NCBI RefSeq assembly: GCF_006442965.1
Contig: NZ_VFWX01000007.1
Coordinates: forward strand, 239,805 to 303,804
From: Mesorhizobium sp. CU3
GTDB taxonomy: Bacteria; Pseudomonadota; Alphaproteobacteria; Rhizobiales; Rhizobiaceae
Length of the DNA: 64,000 bases
Direction of reading: 5' to 3'
In this document: one piece after another, positions 57,258 through 64,000 of the stretch
Layout of the letters: each line of letters starts with the position of its first letter
Numbering within the stretch: position 1 is the stretch's first letter
Translations under genes and position numbers: made by a program
Notes under the pieces: generated by a model
Told to the model about the DNA's origin: nothing
Database searches by the model: none
Seen by the model: only the letters and a program-made list of their open reading frames with translations

Positions 57258-57872
57258 ATGCATTTCACCTCGCTGCTGATCTTCGCCGCCGCCCTCTTCG
57301 TCGCGGCCGGTTCGCCAGGGCCGTCGATCGCGGCGCTCGTGGCGCGCGTCATCGCGAAAGGGTTTCGCGATGTCTTCCCGTTCCTGCTGGCGATGTGGAT
57401 CGGTGAGGCCGTCTGGCTGTCGCTGGCGGTGTTCGGGCTCGCCGTCGTGGCGCAGACCTTCCACTATGCCTTCGTCGTCGTGAAATGGGTGGGCGTCGCC
57501 TATCTCGCTTATCTGGCGTTCAAGATGTGGACGGCGCCGGTCGAGGCGAAGGAAGGCGAGATGCCGCGCGAGGATTCGCCTTTGAAACTGTTCTTTGCCG
57601 GCATGGCGGTCACATTAGGCAACCCGAAGATCATGATGTTTTATCTGGCGCTGCTGCCGACCATCATCGACCTTGCCTCCGTTAGCGTGGTCGGCTGGGT
57701 CGAGCTGACGCTCACCATGGCCATCGTGCTGGTGGTCATCGACCTCGCCTGGGTGCTGGCGGCGGCGCAGGCGCGCAAGCTCCTGAAGAGCAGGCGCGCC
57801 ATGAAGATCGCCAACCGCGTCAGCGCCACGACGATGGCGGGCGCCGCCGCGGCAATCGCTGCCCGTTCTTGA
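57258..57872 (+). CDS. LysE family exporter
   Basis: 204 residues with about six membrane segments. Family motif near the N-terminus 'AALFVAAGSPGPSIAALVARVIAKGFRDVFPFLLAMWIGE' (the conserved S/T-P-G-P), then 'VKWVGVAYLAYLAFKMW' and 'FFAGMAVTLGNPKIMMFYLALLPTIID' (G-N-P-K). Amino-acid or metabolite exporter of the LysE/RhtB group; substrate unknown. CAGGAAG lies 7-13 bases upstream of the ATG. Confidence 0.9.
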   Translation: MHFTSLLIFAAALFVAAGSPGPSIAALVARVIAKGFRDVFPFLLAMWIGEAVWLSLAVFGLAVVAQTFHYAFVVVKWVGVAYLAYLAFKMWTAPVEAKEGEMPREDSPLKLFFAGMAVTLGNPKIMMFYLALLPTIIDLASVSVVGWVELTLTMAIVLVVIDLAWVLAAAQARKLLKSRRAMKIANRVSATTMAGAAAAIAARS

Positions 57873-57875
57873 GCG

Positions 57876-58199
57876 CTACATCATCTCGATGATCGGCGCG
57901 ATCTCGACGCTGAAGGCAGGGTCCATCAGGATCGGGCAATCCTTGGCCTTGGCGACGGCGTCGTCGATGTCCCTGGCTTCGACGACCGTGTAGCCGGCGG
58001 TCGGGTTGCTGCCGCCATTGTTCTCGATCTTGCCGCTCGACAGCACCGTCTTTGACATGCCGACCGGATTGCCGCCGTCGACCACGGCCGAGCCGAGCTT
58101 GTCGTACCAGCCCGTCCAGGCATCCATCGCCGCTTTGCGTTCGGCTTCATCGGCCGGCATCTTGCCGGAGCCGTGATAGACATAGAGAAATTTCGCCAT
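57876..58199 (-). CDS. YCII-like protein
   Basis: 107 residues: MAKFLYVYHGSGKMPADEAE..., ferredoxin-like fold of the YCII/DGPF family ('AWTGWYDKLGSAVVDGGNPVGMSKTVLSSG', 'GYTVVEARDIDDAVAKAKDCPIL'). Some relatives work with ECF sigma factors, others as small hydrolases; here no sigma factor is adjacent. GGAGGAGAAC ends just before the ATG. Convergent with lysE (3 bp). Confidence 0.85.
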   Translation of the reverse strand: MAKFLYVYHGSGKMPADEAERKAAMDAWTGWYDKLGSAVVDGGNPVGMSKTVLSSGKIENNGGSNPTAGYTVVEARDIDDAVAKAKDCPILMDPAFSVEIAPIIEMM

Positions 58200-58250
58200 G
58201 TTCTCCTCCCTGTCGGCGGCGTCGAACCGGCATGCGGCCAAGCCGCTTGC

Positions 58251-58322
58251 GATACGCAGCGATGCTGCAGTCCGATATGCAGCGATGCTGCAATCGTGGA
58301 TATGCGGCTGCGCCGCAATCCT
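58251..58322. repeat. Three tandem imperfect 23-25 bp repeats
   Basis: Units begin GATACGCAGCGATGCTGCAG (58251), GATATGCAGCGATGCTGCAA (58274) and GATATGCGGCTGCGCCGCAA (58299). Each centres on a palindrome (GCAGCGATGCTGC; GCGGCTGCGCCGC). They lie 52-123 bp upstream of the YCII gene and may be a multi-site operator. Confidence 0.6.
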
Positions 58323-58389
58323 GATCATCGGACCAAACAGTGCGGCGGGCAATGAAAAATTCGATATCGCTAATGTAAGACCCGCGGCC

Positions 58390-58953
58390 CTATCGGGCCA
58401 TGGCGTGGTATTCGTCGTTCGGCCGCATATCGATCGCCGCGGCCACCCGGTTGGACATGTTGAAGAAGGCAGCGGTCGAGGCGATGTCCCAGATGTCGCG
58501 GTTGCTGAACCCGGCCTCGCGCAAGGCAGCGCGGTCGGCCTCCACGATCCGGGCCGGCTCCTCAGTCAGCTTGACGGAGAATTCGAGCATCGCCGTCTGC
58601 TTCGGCGTAAGGTCGGCGGCGCGGAAATTCATCACCATCATCTCGCCGAGGGCCGGGTCGCCCGACAGCTGGCGCACGGCCGCGCCATGCGCGGTGAGGC
58701 AGTAGTAGCAATGGTTGATCGAGGAGACGACCACCGCGATCATCTCCCGCTCAAGCTTCGACAGGCCGGATTCGCCCAGCATCAAATCATTGTACATGTC
58801 GGTGAAGGCGCGCAGCTTCTTCTCGTCGAAGGCATAGGCTTTGAGCACATTGGGCACCAGGCCGAGCTTCTCCTCGCATTTGGCGAAATAGGCTTTCGTC
58901 GCCTCGCTGAGCTCGGCCTGAGCCAGGTCGAGCGCTGTAATCCTATCGGTCAT
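58390..58953 (-). CDS. Peroxidase-related (AhpD-like / carboxymuconolactone decarboxylase family) protein
   Basis: 187 residues. 'MIAVVVSSINHCYYCLTAHGAAVR' holds the AhpD-type C-x2-C with the following His, the redox site of alkylhydroperoxidase D-like proteins. 'LLEFSVKLTEEPARIVEADRAALREAGFSNRDIWDIASTAAFFNMSNRVA'-type sequence follows ('MLEFSVKL' here) and is typical of the uncharacterised peroxidase-related subfamily. ATG 58953 has AGGGAGGA upstream. Divergent from the glutamate dehydrogenase gene. Confidence 0.9.
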   Translation of the reverse strand: MTDRITALDLAQAELSEATKAYFAKCEEKLGLVPNVLKAYAFDEKKLRAFTDMYNDLMLGESGLSKLEREMIAVVVSSINHCYYCLTAHGAAVRQLSGDPALGEMMVMNFRAADLTPKQTAMLEFSVKLTEEPARIVEADRAALREAGFSNRDIWDIASTAAFFNMSNRVAAAIDMRPNDEYHAMAR

Positions 58954-59095
58954 CGTTCCTCCCTTCGCCTGCAAAGGACGCCGGCTCATCCGCGGACACG
59001 TCATTTTTCTTTGAACGCCGTCAAACCTTTGTCGCCAAACAGCGGTCATCTGGCTACCATAGAAACAAAAGCATAAGACGGGAGGGAATAACGTC

Positions 59096-62000
59096 ATGGC
59101 CAGCGTAAAATCCAAGCCGAAGAAGAAAACCGCCAAGGCAGAGGAGAAACCCGCCAGGCTTGCCGATTACCTGCTCGCCCGGGCGCCGGCGGAAGACGTC
59201 GCGGCCTATGACGCGGCCGACCTGGGACGCGCGGGCGCGTTTGCCGCCCAGGCGGTCGCCAAGCACAAGAAAGGCGAAAGCGTCGTCGCTGTGGAAGCCG
59301 ACCCGGGCGTCGCCTGCGACGGCCGGCCGGTATCGGTCATCACCGTCGTCAACGACAACATGCCGTTCCTGTTCGATTCGATCCTCGGCGAGATCACCGA
59401 GACATCCGGCGAGCCGACGCTGGTCACCCATCCGATCGTCAGCGTGCGCCACGGCAAGACCGGCGCCGAGGTCGTCGGCGACGGCGGCAAGGAGGACGAC
59501 GGCCACGACCGGCTGAGCGTCGTCCATGTCCATATTCCCCGGCTCAACGCCGAGCAGGCAAAGAGCCTGACCGAGCGGCTGCGCAAGATGCTATCGCAGG
59601 TCCGCGCCGCCGTGGTCGACTGGAAGCGCATGCTCGCCCGCCTCGACCAGGCGATTTCGGAATTCCGCTATACGGCCGTGCCGCTCGACAAGAAGAGCGT
59701 CGCCGAGGCGATCGCCTTCCTCGAATGGCTGCGCGACGACAATTTCACCTTCCTCGGCATGCGCGAGTTCAAATATGTCGGCGGTGAGGAAAGCGGCAAT
59801 CTGGAGCGCGCCGAAAAGCCCGGCCTCGGCATCCTCTCCGATCCGGACGTGCTGGTTCTGCGGCGCGGCACCGAGGCGGTGACGACGACGCCGGAGATCC
59901 GCGCCTTCCTGCACGGGCCGGAGCCGCTGATCGTCACCAAGGCCAACGCCAAGTCGCTGGTGCATCGCCGCATCTATCTCGATTACATCGGCATCAAGAC
60001 CTACACGGCGAAGGGCGCGCTGGCGGGCGAGTTGCGCATCGTCGGCCTGTTCACCTCGACCGCCTACACACGCTCGGTGATGAAGATCCCCTATCTGCGC
60101 TCGAAGGCCGAGACGGTGATTGCGAAATCCGGCTTCGATCCGCACGATCATTCCGGCAAGGCGCTGATCAACATCCTGGAAAGCTATCCGCGCGACGAGC
60201 TGTTCCAGGTTCCGATCCCGATCCTGCGCAAGCATGCCGTCGCCATTCTCGGCCTGATCGAGCGGCCGCGCGTCAGGGCGCTGGTGCGCGTCGACCAGTT
60301 CGACCGCTTCGTTTCGATCCTCGTCTTCGTGCCGCGCGACCGTTACGACAGCGTCGTGCGCGAGAAGGTCGGCACCTATCTCAAAACCGTGTTCGAGGGC
60401 CGGCTGTCGGCCTATTACCCGGCCTTTCCCGAGGGCGGGCTGGCGCGCGTCCATTTCATTATCGGCCGCTCCGGCGGCAAGACGCCGAAGGTCGAGCAGG
60501 CGACGATCGAAGCGGCGATCCGCGACATCGTGCGCACCTGGGAGGACGCACTGTCGGAGGCTGCGGAACAGGCCGGCAGCGATCCGGCGCTGAAGGCAAT
60601 CGCGGCGCGCTTCCCCGAAAGCTATCGCGATAGCTTCTCGGCCGCCGTGGCGCTCGCCGATGCCGGGCGCATTGCAAAAATCAGCGCCGACAATCCGATC
60701 GCCATCGACTATTACCGCCATGCCGACCAGAAGCCACACCAGGCGGCGCTGAAAATCTACCATTTCGGCAGCCCTGTCGCGCTGTCGCGGCGCGTGCCGG
60801 TGCTCGAAAACATCGGCTTCCGCGTCATCAGCGAGCGTACCTTCGAGGTTGGCGGCGACCCGGCCGGCGCGGTCTTCGTTCACGACATGGAACTCGAGAA
60901 CAGCTACGGCAAGCCGATCGACCTCACCGATGGCGGCGGGCTGTTCGAAGATGCTTTCCTGTCAGTATGGCGCGGCGAGGTCGACAATGACGGCTATAAC
61001 GGCCTGGCGCAGACCGCCGGGCTGTGGTCGGGCGAGGTCACCATCCTGCGCGCCTATGGCCGCTATCTGCAGCAGGCCGGCATCCCGCAAAGCCAGGATT
61101 TCATCGCCGCCGCACTCAACCGCTATCCGGAGATCGCCCGCGGCCTGCATGCGCTGTTCGTCGCCCGGCTCGGACCGACGGCGGAGGGCGAGGGCGTGGT
61201 CGCGGCCAAGCACCTCAAGGCCAAGATCAAGGACGCCTTGGAAGAGGTGCCCAACATCGACGATGACACCATCATCCGCCGCTACCTCAATCTGATCGAA
61301 GCCTCGATACGCACCAATCATTTCGTAGCCGATACGAAGGAGAAAGGGCAGTCGCTGGCGATCAAGCTCGACTCGCATGCGGTCGAAGGCCTGCCGGCGC
61401 CGAGGCCGTGGCGCGAGATCTTCGTCTATGGCTCCGAGGTCGAGGGCGTGCATCTGCGTTTCGGCCCGGTGGCGCGGGGCGGGTTGCGCTGGTCGGACCG
61501 CGCTCAGGACTATCGCACCGAGGTGCTCGGCCTGGTCAAGGCGCAGCAGGTCAAGAACGCCGTCATCGTGCCCGTCGGCGCCAAGGGCGGCTTCTTCCCG
61601 AAGCGACTGCCGGTCGGTGGCAGCCGCGACGCCATCTTTGAGGCCGGCACCTCGGCCTACAAGAATTTCGTCTCCAGCCTTCTGTCGATCACCGACAATA
61701 TCGGCGTCGACGGCGTCATCCCGCCGGCCGGCGTGGTGCGGCGCGACAAGGACGATCCGTATTTCGTCGTCGCCGCCGACAAGGGCACGGCGACCTTCTC
61801 CGACACCGCCAACGCGATTTCCGAAAAGCATCATTTCTGGCTGGACGACGCCTTCGCCAGCGGCGGCTCGGCCGGCTACGACCACAAGAAGATGGGCATT
61901 ACCGCCAAGGGCGCCTGGGAAGCGGTCAAGCGGCATTTCCGCGAGATGAACCGCGACATCCAGACCTCTCCCTTCACCGTTGTCGGCGTCGGCGACATGT

Positions 62001-63862
62001 CGGGCGACGTGTTCGGCAACGGCATGCTGTTGTCGCCGGCCACCAAGCTGATCGCCGCCTTCGACCATCGCGACATCTTCATCGATCCCGATCCCGATAT
62101 GGCGGCCTCGATGGCCGAACGCCAGCGCATGTTCGCGCTGCCGCGTTCGTCCTGGCAGGACTATGACAAGTCGAAACTGTCTGAAGGCGGCGTCATCGTC
62201 TCGCGCAACCAGAAATCGATCACGCTGCCTGCGGCGGCAGCCGCCGCGATCGGACTGGCCAAGACCACCGCGACGCCGGTCGAGATCATGAACGCCATCC
62301 TCAAGGCGCCGGTCGACCTTCTGTGGTTCGGCGGCATCGGCACCTATGTCAGGGGCTCGGGCGAAACCAACGCCGATGTCGGCGACCGCGCCAACGACGC
62401 CATCCGCGTCACCGCGCTCGATATCCGGGCGAAAGTGATCGGTGAGGGCGCCAATCTCGGCGTCACGCAGCGCGCGCGCATCGAGTTCGGCCTGAATGGC
62501 GGCCGCTGCAATTCCGACGCCATCGACAATTCGGGCGGCGTCAACTGCTCGGACGTCGAGGTCAACATCAAGATCGCGCTGGCGTCCGCCATGCGCAAAG
62601 GCTCGCTGACCAGGCCGGCGCGCAACAAGCTGCTCGCCGAGATGACCGACGAGGTCGGTGCGCTGGTGCTCTCCAACAATTACCAGCAGACGCTGGCGCT
62701 GTCCTTGGCGCGCAAACGCGGCCTTGCCGACATCGCCCACCAGGCGCGTTTCATGACGGCGCTGGAAGCGCGCGGCCTGCTCGACCGGGCGGTCGAAACG
62801 CTGCCTTCGCCGGCTGCGCTTGCCGAGCGCGAGGCGCGCGGCGAGCCGCTGACCCGGGCCGAGCTCGGCGTGCTGCTTGCCTATGCCAAGATCGTGCTGT
62901 TCTCCGACATCGTCGCCAGTGACGTGCCGGACGAACCGCATTTCGACCGCGACCTGATGGGCTATTTCCCGGAGCGCATGGCGAAGAAGTTTGCCGGCGA
63001 GATCCGCGACCACAGGCTGCGGCGCGAGATCATCACCCGCGTCATCGCCAACGATCTCGTCAATCGCGGCGGCCCGTCCTTCGTCAACCGGCTGCAGGAA
63101 GCGACGGGCCGCACCGCGGCGGATGTCGTGCGCACTTTCGCGGTGGTGCGCGACGGTTTTGCGTTGCCTTCGCTCTACAAGGAGATCGACGCGCTCGACA
63201 ACCAGATCGACGGCCAGATCCAGCTCGATCTCTACCAGTCGGTCAGCCGGCTGATCTTCGTGACCAGCGGCTGGTACCTGAAGAACGAAGCGGGTTCTGT
63301 GCCGCTTGGGCAGCGCATCGCGGAGCTGCAGGAGGCGCGCAAGGCGCTGGAGCCGAAGCTGACGTCGCTGTTGCCGGCCTTCTCGCGCGAGCGCATCGAG
63401 GAGCAGCGGCATGGGCTGTTCAAGGGCGGCGCGCCCGAGAAACTGGCCGAGAAGCTGGCGCTTACCGAGGTGAGCGAGTTGATCCCGGACATCGCGCTCG
63501 CCGCGCGCACGGCCAATGCCGATATCGTCAGCGCGGCGAAGGCATTCTTCGCCGTCAGCGACGCCTTCCGCATCCCGCGCGTCGAGGAAGCGGCACGCTC
63601 GATCATGCCGCCGGACTATTACGACCAGCTGGCGCTGTCGCGCGCCACCGACACGATCGGCGCCGCGCGGCGCGGCATCGCGGTGTCGGCGCTGAGCGGA
63701 TACGGCAAGGCGGCGGATCCCGTCGCGGCCTGGCTGGAGGCCGGCGGCGAGCGCGTCGCACGCATCCGCGAGCGGCTGCAGGCGCTGACCGAAGGCGGCG
63801 ACATCACCGTGTCGCGGCTGTCGGTGGCGTCCGGCCTGATGAGCGACCTGACGGGGATTTGA
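59096..63862 (+). CDS. gdhZ: NAD-specific glutamate dehydrogenase, large (GDH180) type
   Basis: 1,588 residues, the usual size of the 180-kDa NAD-GDH of alphaproteobacteria. It deaminates glutamate to 2-oxoglutarate and ammonia with NAD. N-terminal ACT-like regulatory domains ('VNDNMPFLFDSILGEI', 'FVPRDRYDSVVREKVGTYL') precede the catalytic domain at about 780-1,200. There 'RFGPVARGGLRWSDRAQDYRTEVLGLVKAQQVKNAVIVPVGAKGGFFPKR' (substrate-binding Lys residues), the Rossmann 'VVGVGDMSGDVFGNGM' and 'IGEGANLGVTQRARIEFGLNGGRCNSDAIDNSGGVNCSDVEVN' are seen. GGGAGG lies 8-10 bases before the ATG. Monocistronic, followed by repeat B. Confidence 0.96.
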   Translation: MASVKSKPKKKTAKAEEKPARLADYLLARAPAEDVAAYDAADLGRAGAFAAQAVAKHKKGESVVAVEADPGVACDGRPVSVITVVNDNMPFLFDSILGEITETSGEPTLVTHPIVSVRHGKTGAEVVGDGGKEDDGHDRLSVVHVHIPRLNAEQAKSLTERLRKMLSQVRAAVVDWKRMLARLDQAISEFRYTAVPLDKKSVAEAIAFLEWLRDDNFTFLGMREFKYVGGEESGNLERAEKPGLGILSDPDVLVLRRGTEAVTTTPEIRAFLHGPEPLIVTKANAKSLVHRRIYLDYIGIKTYTAKGALAGELRIVGLFTSTAYTRSVMKIPYLRSKAETVIAKSGFDPHDHSGKALINILESYPRDELFQVPIPILRKHAVAILGLIERPRVRALVRVDQFDRFVSILVFVPRDRYDSVVREKVGTYLKTVFEGRLSAYYPAFPEGGLARVHFIIGRSGGKTPKVEQATIEAAIRDIVRTWEDALSEAAEQAGSDPALKAIAARFPESYRDSFSAAVALADAGRIAKISADNPIAIDYYRHADQKPHQAALKIYHFGSPVALSRRVPVLENIGFRVISERTFEVGGDPAGAVFVHDMELENSYGKPIDLTDGGGLFEDAFLSVWRGEVDNDGYNGLAQTAGLWSGEVTILRAYGRYLQQAGIPQSQDFIAAALNRYPEIARGLHALFVARLGPTAEGEGVVAAKHLKAKIKDALEEVPNIDDDTIIRRYLNLIEASIRTNHFVADTKEKGQSLAIKLDSHAVEGLPAPRPWREIFVYGSEVEGVHLRFGPVARGGLRWSDRAQDYRTEVLGLVKAQQVKNAVIVPVGAKGGFFPKRLPVGGSRDAIFEAGTSAYKNFVSSLLSITDNIGVDGVIPPAGVVRRDKDDPYFVVAADKGTATFSDTANAISEKHHFWLDDAFASGGSAGYDHKKMGITAKGAWEAVKRHFREMNRDIQTSPFTVVGVGDMSGDVFGNGMLLSPATKLIAAFDHRDIFIDPDPDMAASMAERQRMFALPRSSWQDYDKSKLSEGGVIVSRNQKSITLPAAAAAAIGLAKTTATPVEIMNAILKAPVDLLWFGGIGTYVRGSGETNADVGDRANDAIRVTALDIRAKVIGEGANLGVTQRARIEFGLNGGRCNSDAIDNSGGVNCSDVEVNIKIALASAMRKGSLTRPARNKLLAEMTDEVGALVLSNNYQQTLALSLARKRGLADIAHQARFMTALEARGLLDRAVETLPSPAALAEREARGEPLTRAELGVLLAYAKIVLFSDIVASDVPDEPHFDRDLMGYFPERMAKKFAGEIRDHRLRREIITRVIANDLVNRGGPSFVNRLQEATGRTAADVVRTFAVVRDGFALPSLYKEIDALDNQIDGQIQLDLYQSVSRLIFVTSGWYLKNEAGSVPLGQRIAELQEARKALEPKLTSLLPAFSRERIEEQRHGLFKGGAPEKLAEKLALTEVSELIPDIALAARTANADIVSAAKAFFAVSDAFRIPRVEEAARSIMPPDYYDQLALSRATDTIGAARRGIAVSALSGYGKAADPVAAWLEAGGERVARIRERLQALTEGGDITVSRLSVASGLMSDLTGI

Positions 63863-63882
63863 TTCCTCGCCCCACGCAGTGG

Positions 63883-64000
63883 TTACGCTACGCACAGTTC
63901 TTCTGTAACTGGCGTGACTGATCGGCCGAAGGCTTGATTGCCAGGTGGTTCCCCCAATCCGTCGCTGCTTCGCAGCGCCACCTTTCCCCCCTCCGGAGGG
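63883..64000. repeat. Family-B palindromic repeat (runs past window edge)
   Basis: Same orientation and order as 16811-16925. The last 64 bp are identical and the preceding 50 bp similar. It follows the glutamate dehydrogenase stop directly and continues beyond the window. Confidence 0.88.

Noticed and set aside
60962..63895. 977-residue ORF on the minus strand
   Set aside because: Antisense to the glutamate dehydrogenase catalytic region; it arises from high GC at third codon positions and its translation is Arg/Asp/Gly-rich without family features.

Overview
The window reads as the chromosome of a GC-rich alphaproteobacterium of the Rhizobiales, most like Mesorhizobium. This rests on the gene families (an NAD-glutamate dehydrogenase of about 1,590 residues, rhizobial-type ExbB/ExbD/TonB, M81 'MlrC' peptidase beside a sugar ABC system, DUF1127-like small proteins), on a RirA-type iron box, and on many palindromic intergenic repeats of the rhizobial mosaic (RIME/REP-like) type. 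Species assignment is an inference.

Layout. 0-8.4 kb: GNAT acetyltransferase (cut by the window edge), two TPM-domain proteins with LemA, a small membrane protein between inverted repeats, pyridoxal kinase with a DUF429 protein, beta-carbonic anhydrase, a secreted NTF2-like protein and an M3 oligopeptidase. 8.4-9.05 kb: a broken GIY-YIG nuclease gene inside nested inverted repeats. 9-16.8 kb: a divergent carbohydrate-uptake locus (binding protein, two permeases and M81 peptidase leftward; SDR dehydrogenase, ATPase and RpiR regulator rightward). 17.2-18 kb: YggU, YggT and tRNA-Ala(CGC).

17,997-31,790 is a genomic island of about 13.8 kb inserted at the 3' end of tRNA-Ala. It is bounded by a perfect 17-bp direct repeat and carries its own tyrosine integrase. 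The cargo is largely defensive: a STAND/NACHT-like NTPase with a C-terminal PD-(D/E)xK-like nuclease and no recognisable start codon, a ParB-like protein, two unknown proteins, a serine resolvase and a complete type I restriction-modification operon (hsdM-hsdS-hsdR).

31.9-38.6 kb holds what I consider the most interesting locus, an RNA-repair/quality-control cluster. The sigma-54 activator RtcR is divergent from a Ro60-like TROVE protein gene that has a good sigma-54 (-24/-12) promoter. Downstream lies 0.97 kb without any protein gene, then the RNA ligase RtcB. That gap contains six tandem Y-RNA-like genes. Each has a Ro-type terminal stem with shared 5' and 3' motifs enclosing a circularly permuted tRNA-like module (T-arm, 3' acceptor, 5' acceptor, D-arm). 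The first two modules are near-perfect tRNA mimics; later ones are progressively degenerate. rtcA is absent.

38.7-64 kb returns to core functions: multicopper oxidase, tonB-exbD-exbB with a RirA-type box, isochorismatase-like hydrolase, flavin monooxygenase, SDR, a BMP-type (nucleoside-like) ABC importer, a TetR/MFS divergent pair with a perfect 17-bp inverted operator that abuts the MFS start codon, typA/bipA with a strong terminator, DUF1062 protein, LysE exporter, YCII protein, AhpD-like protein and NAD-glutamate dehydrogenase. Palindromic repeats occur throughout and in two places have become part of proteins.
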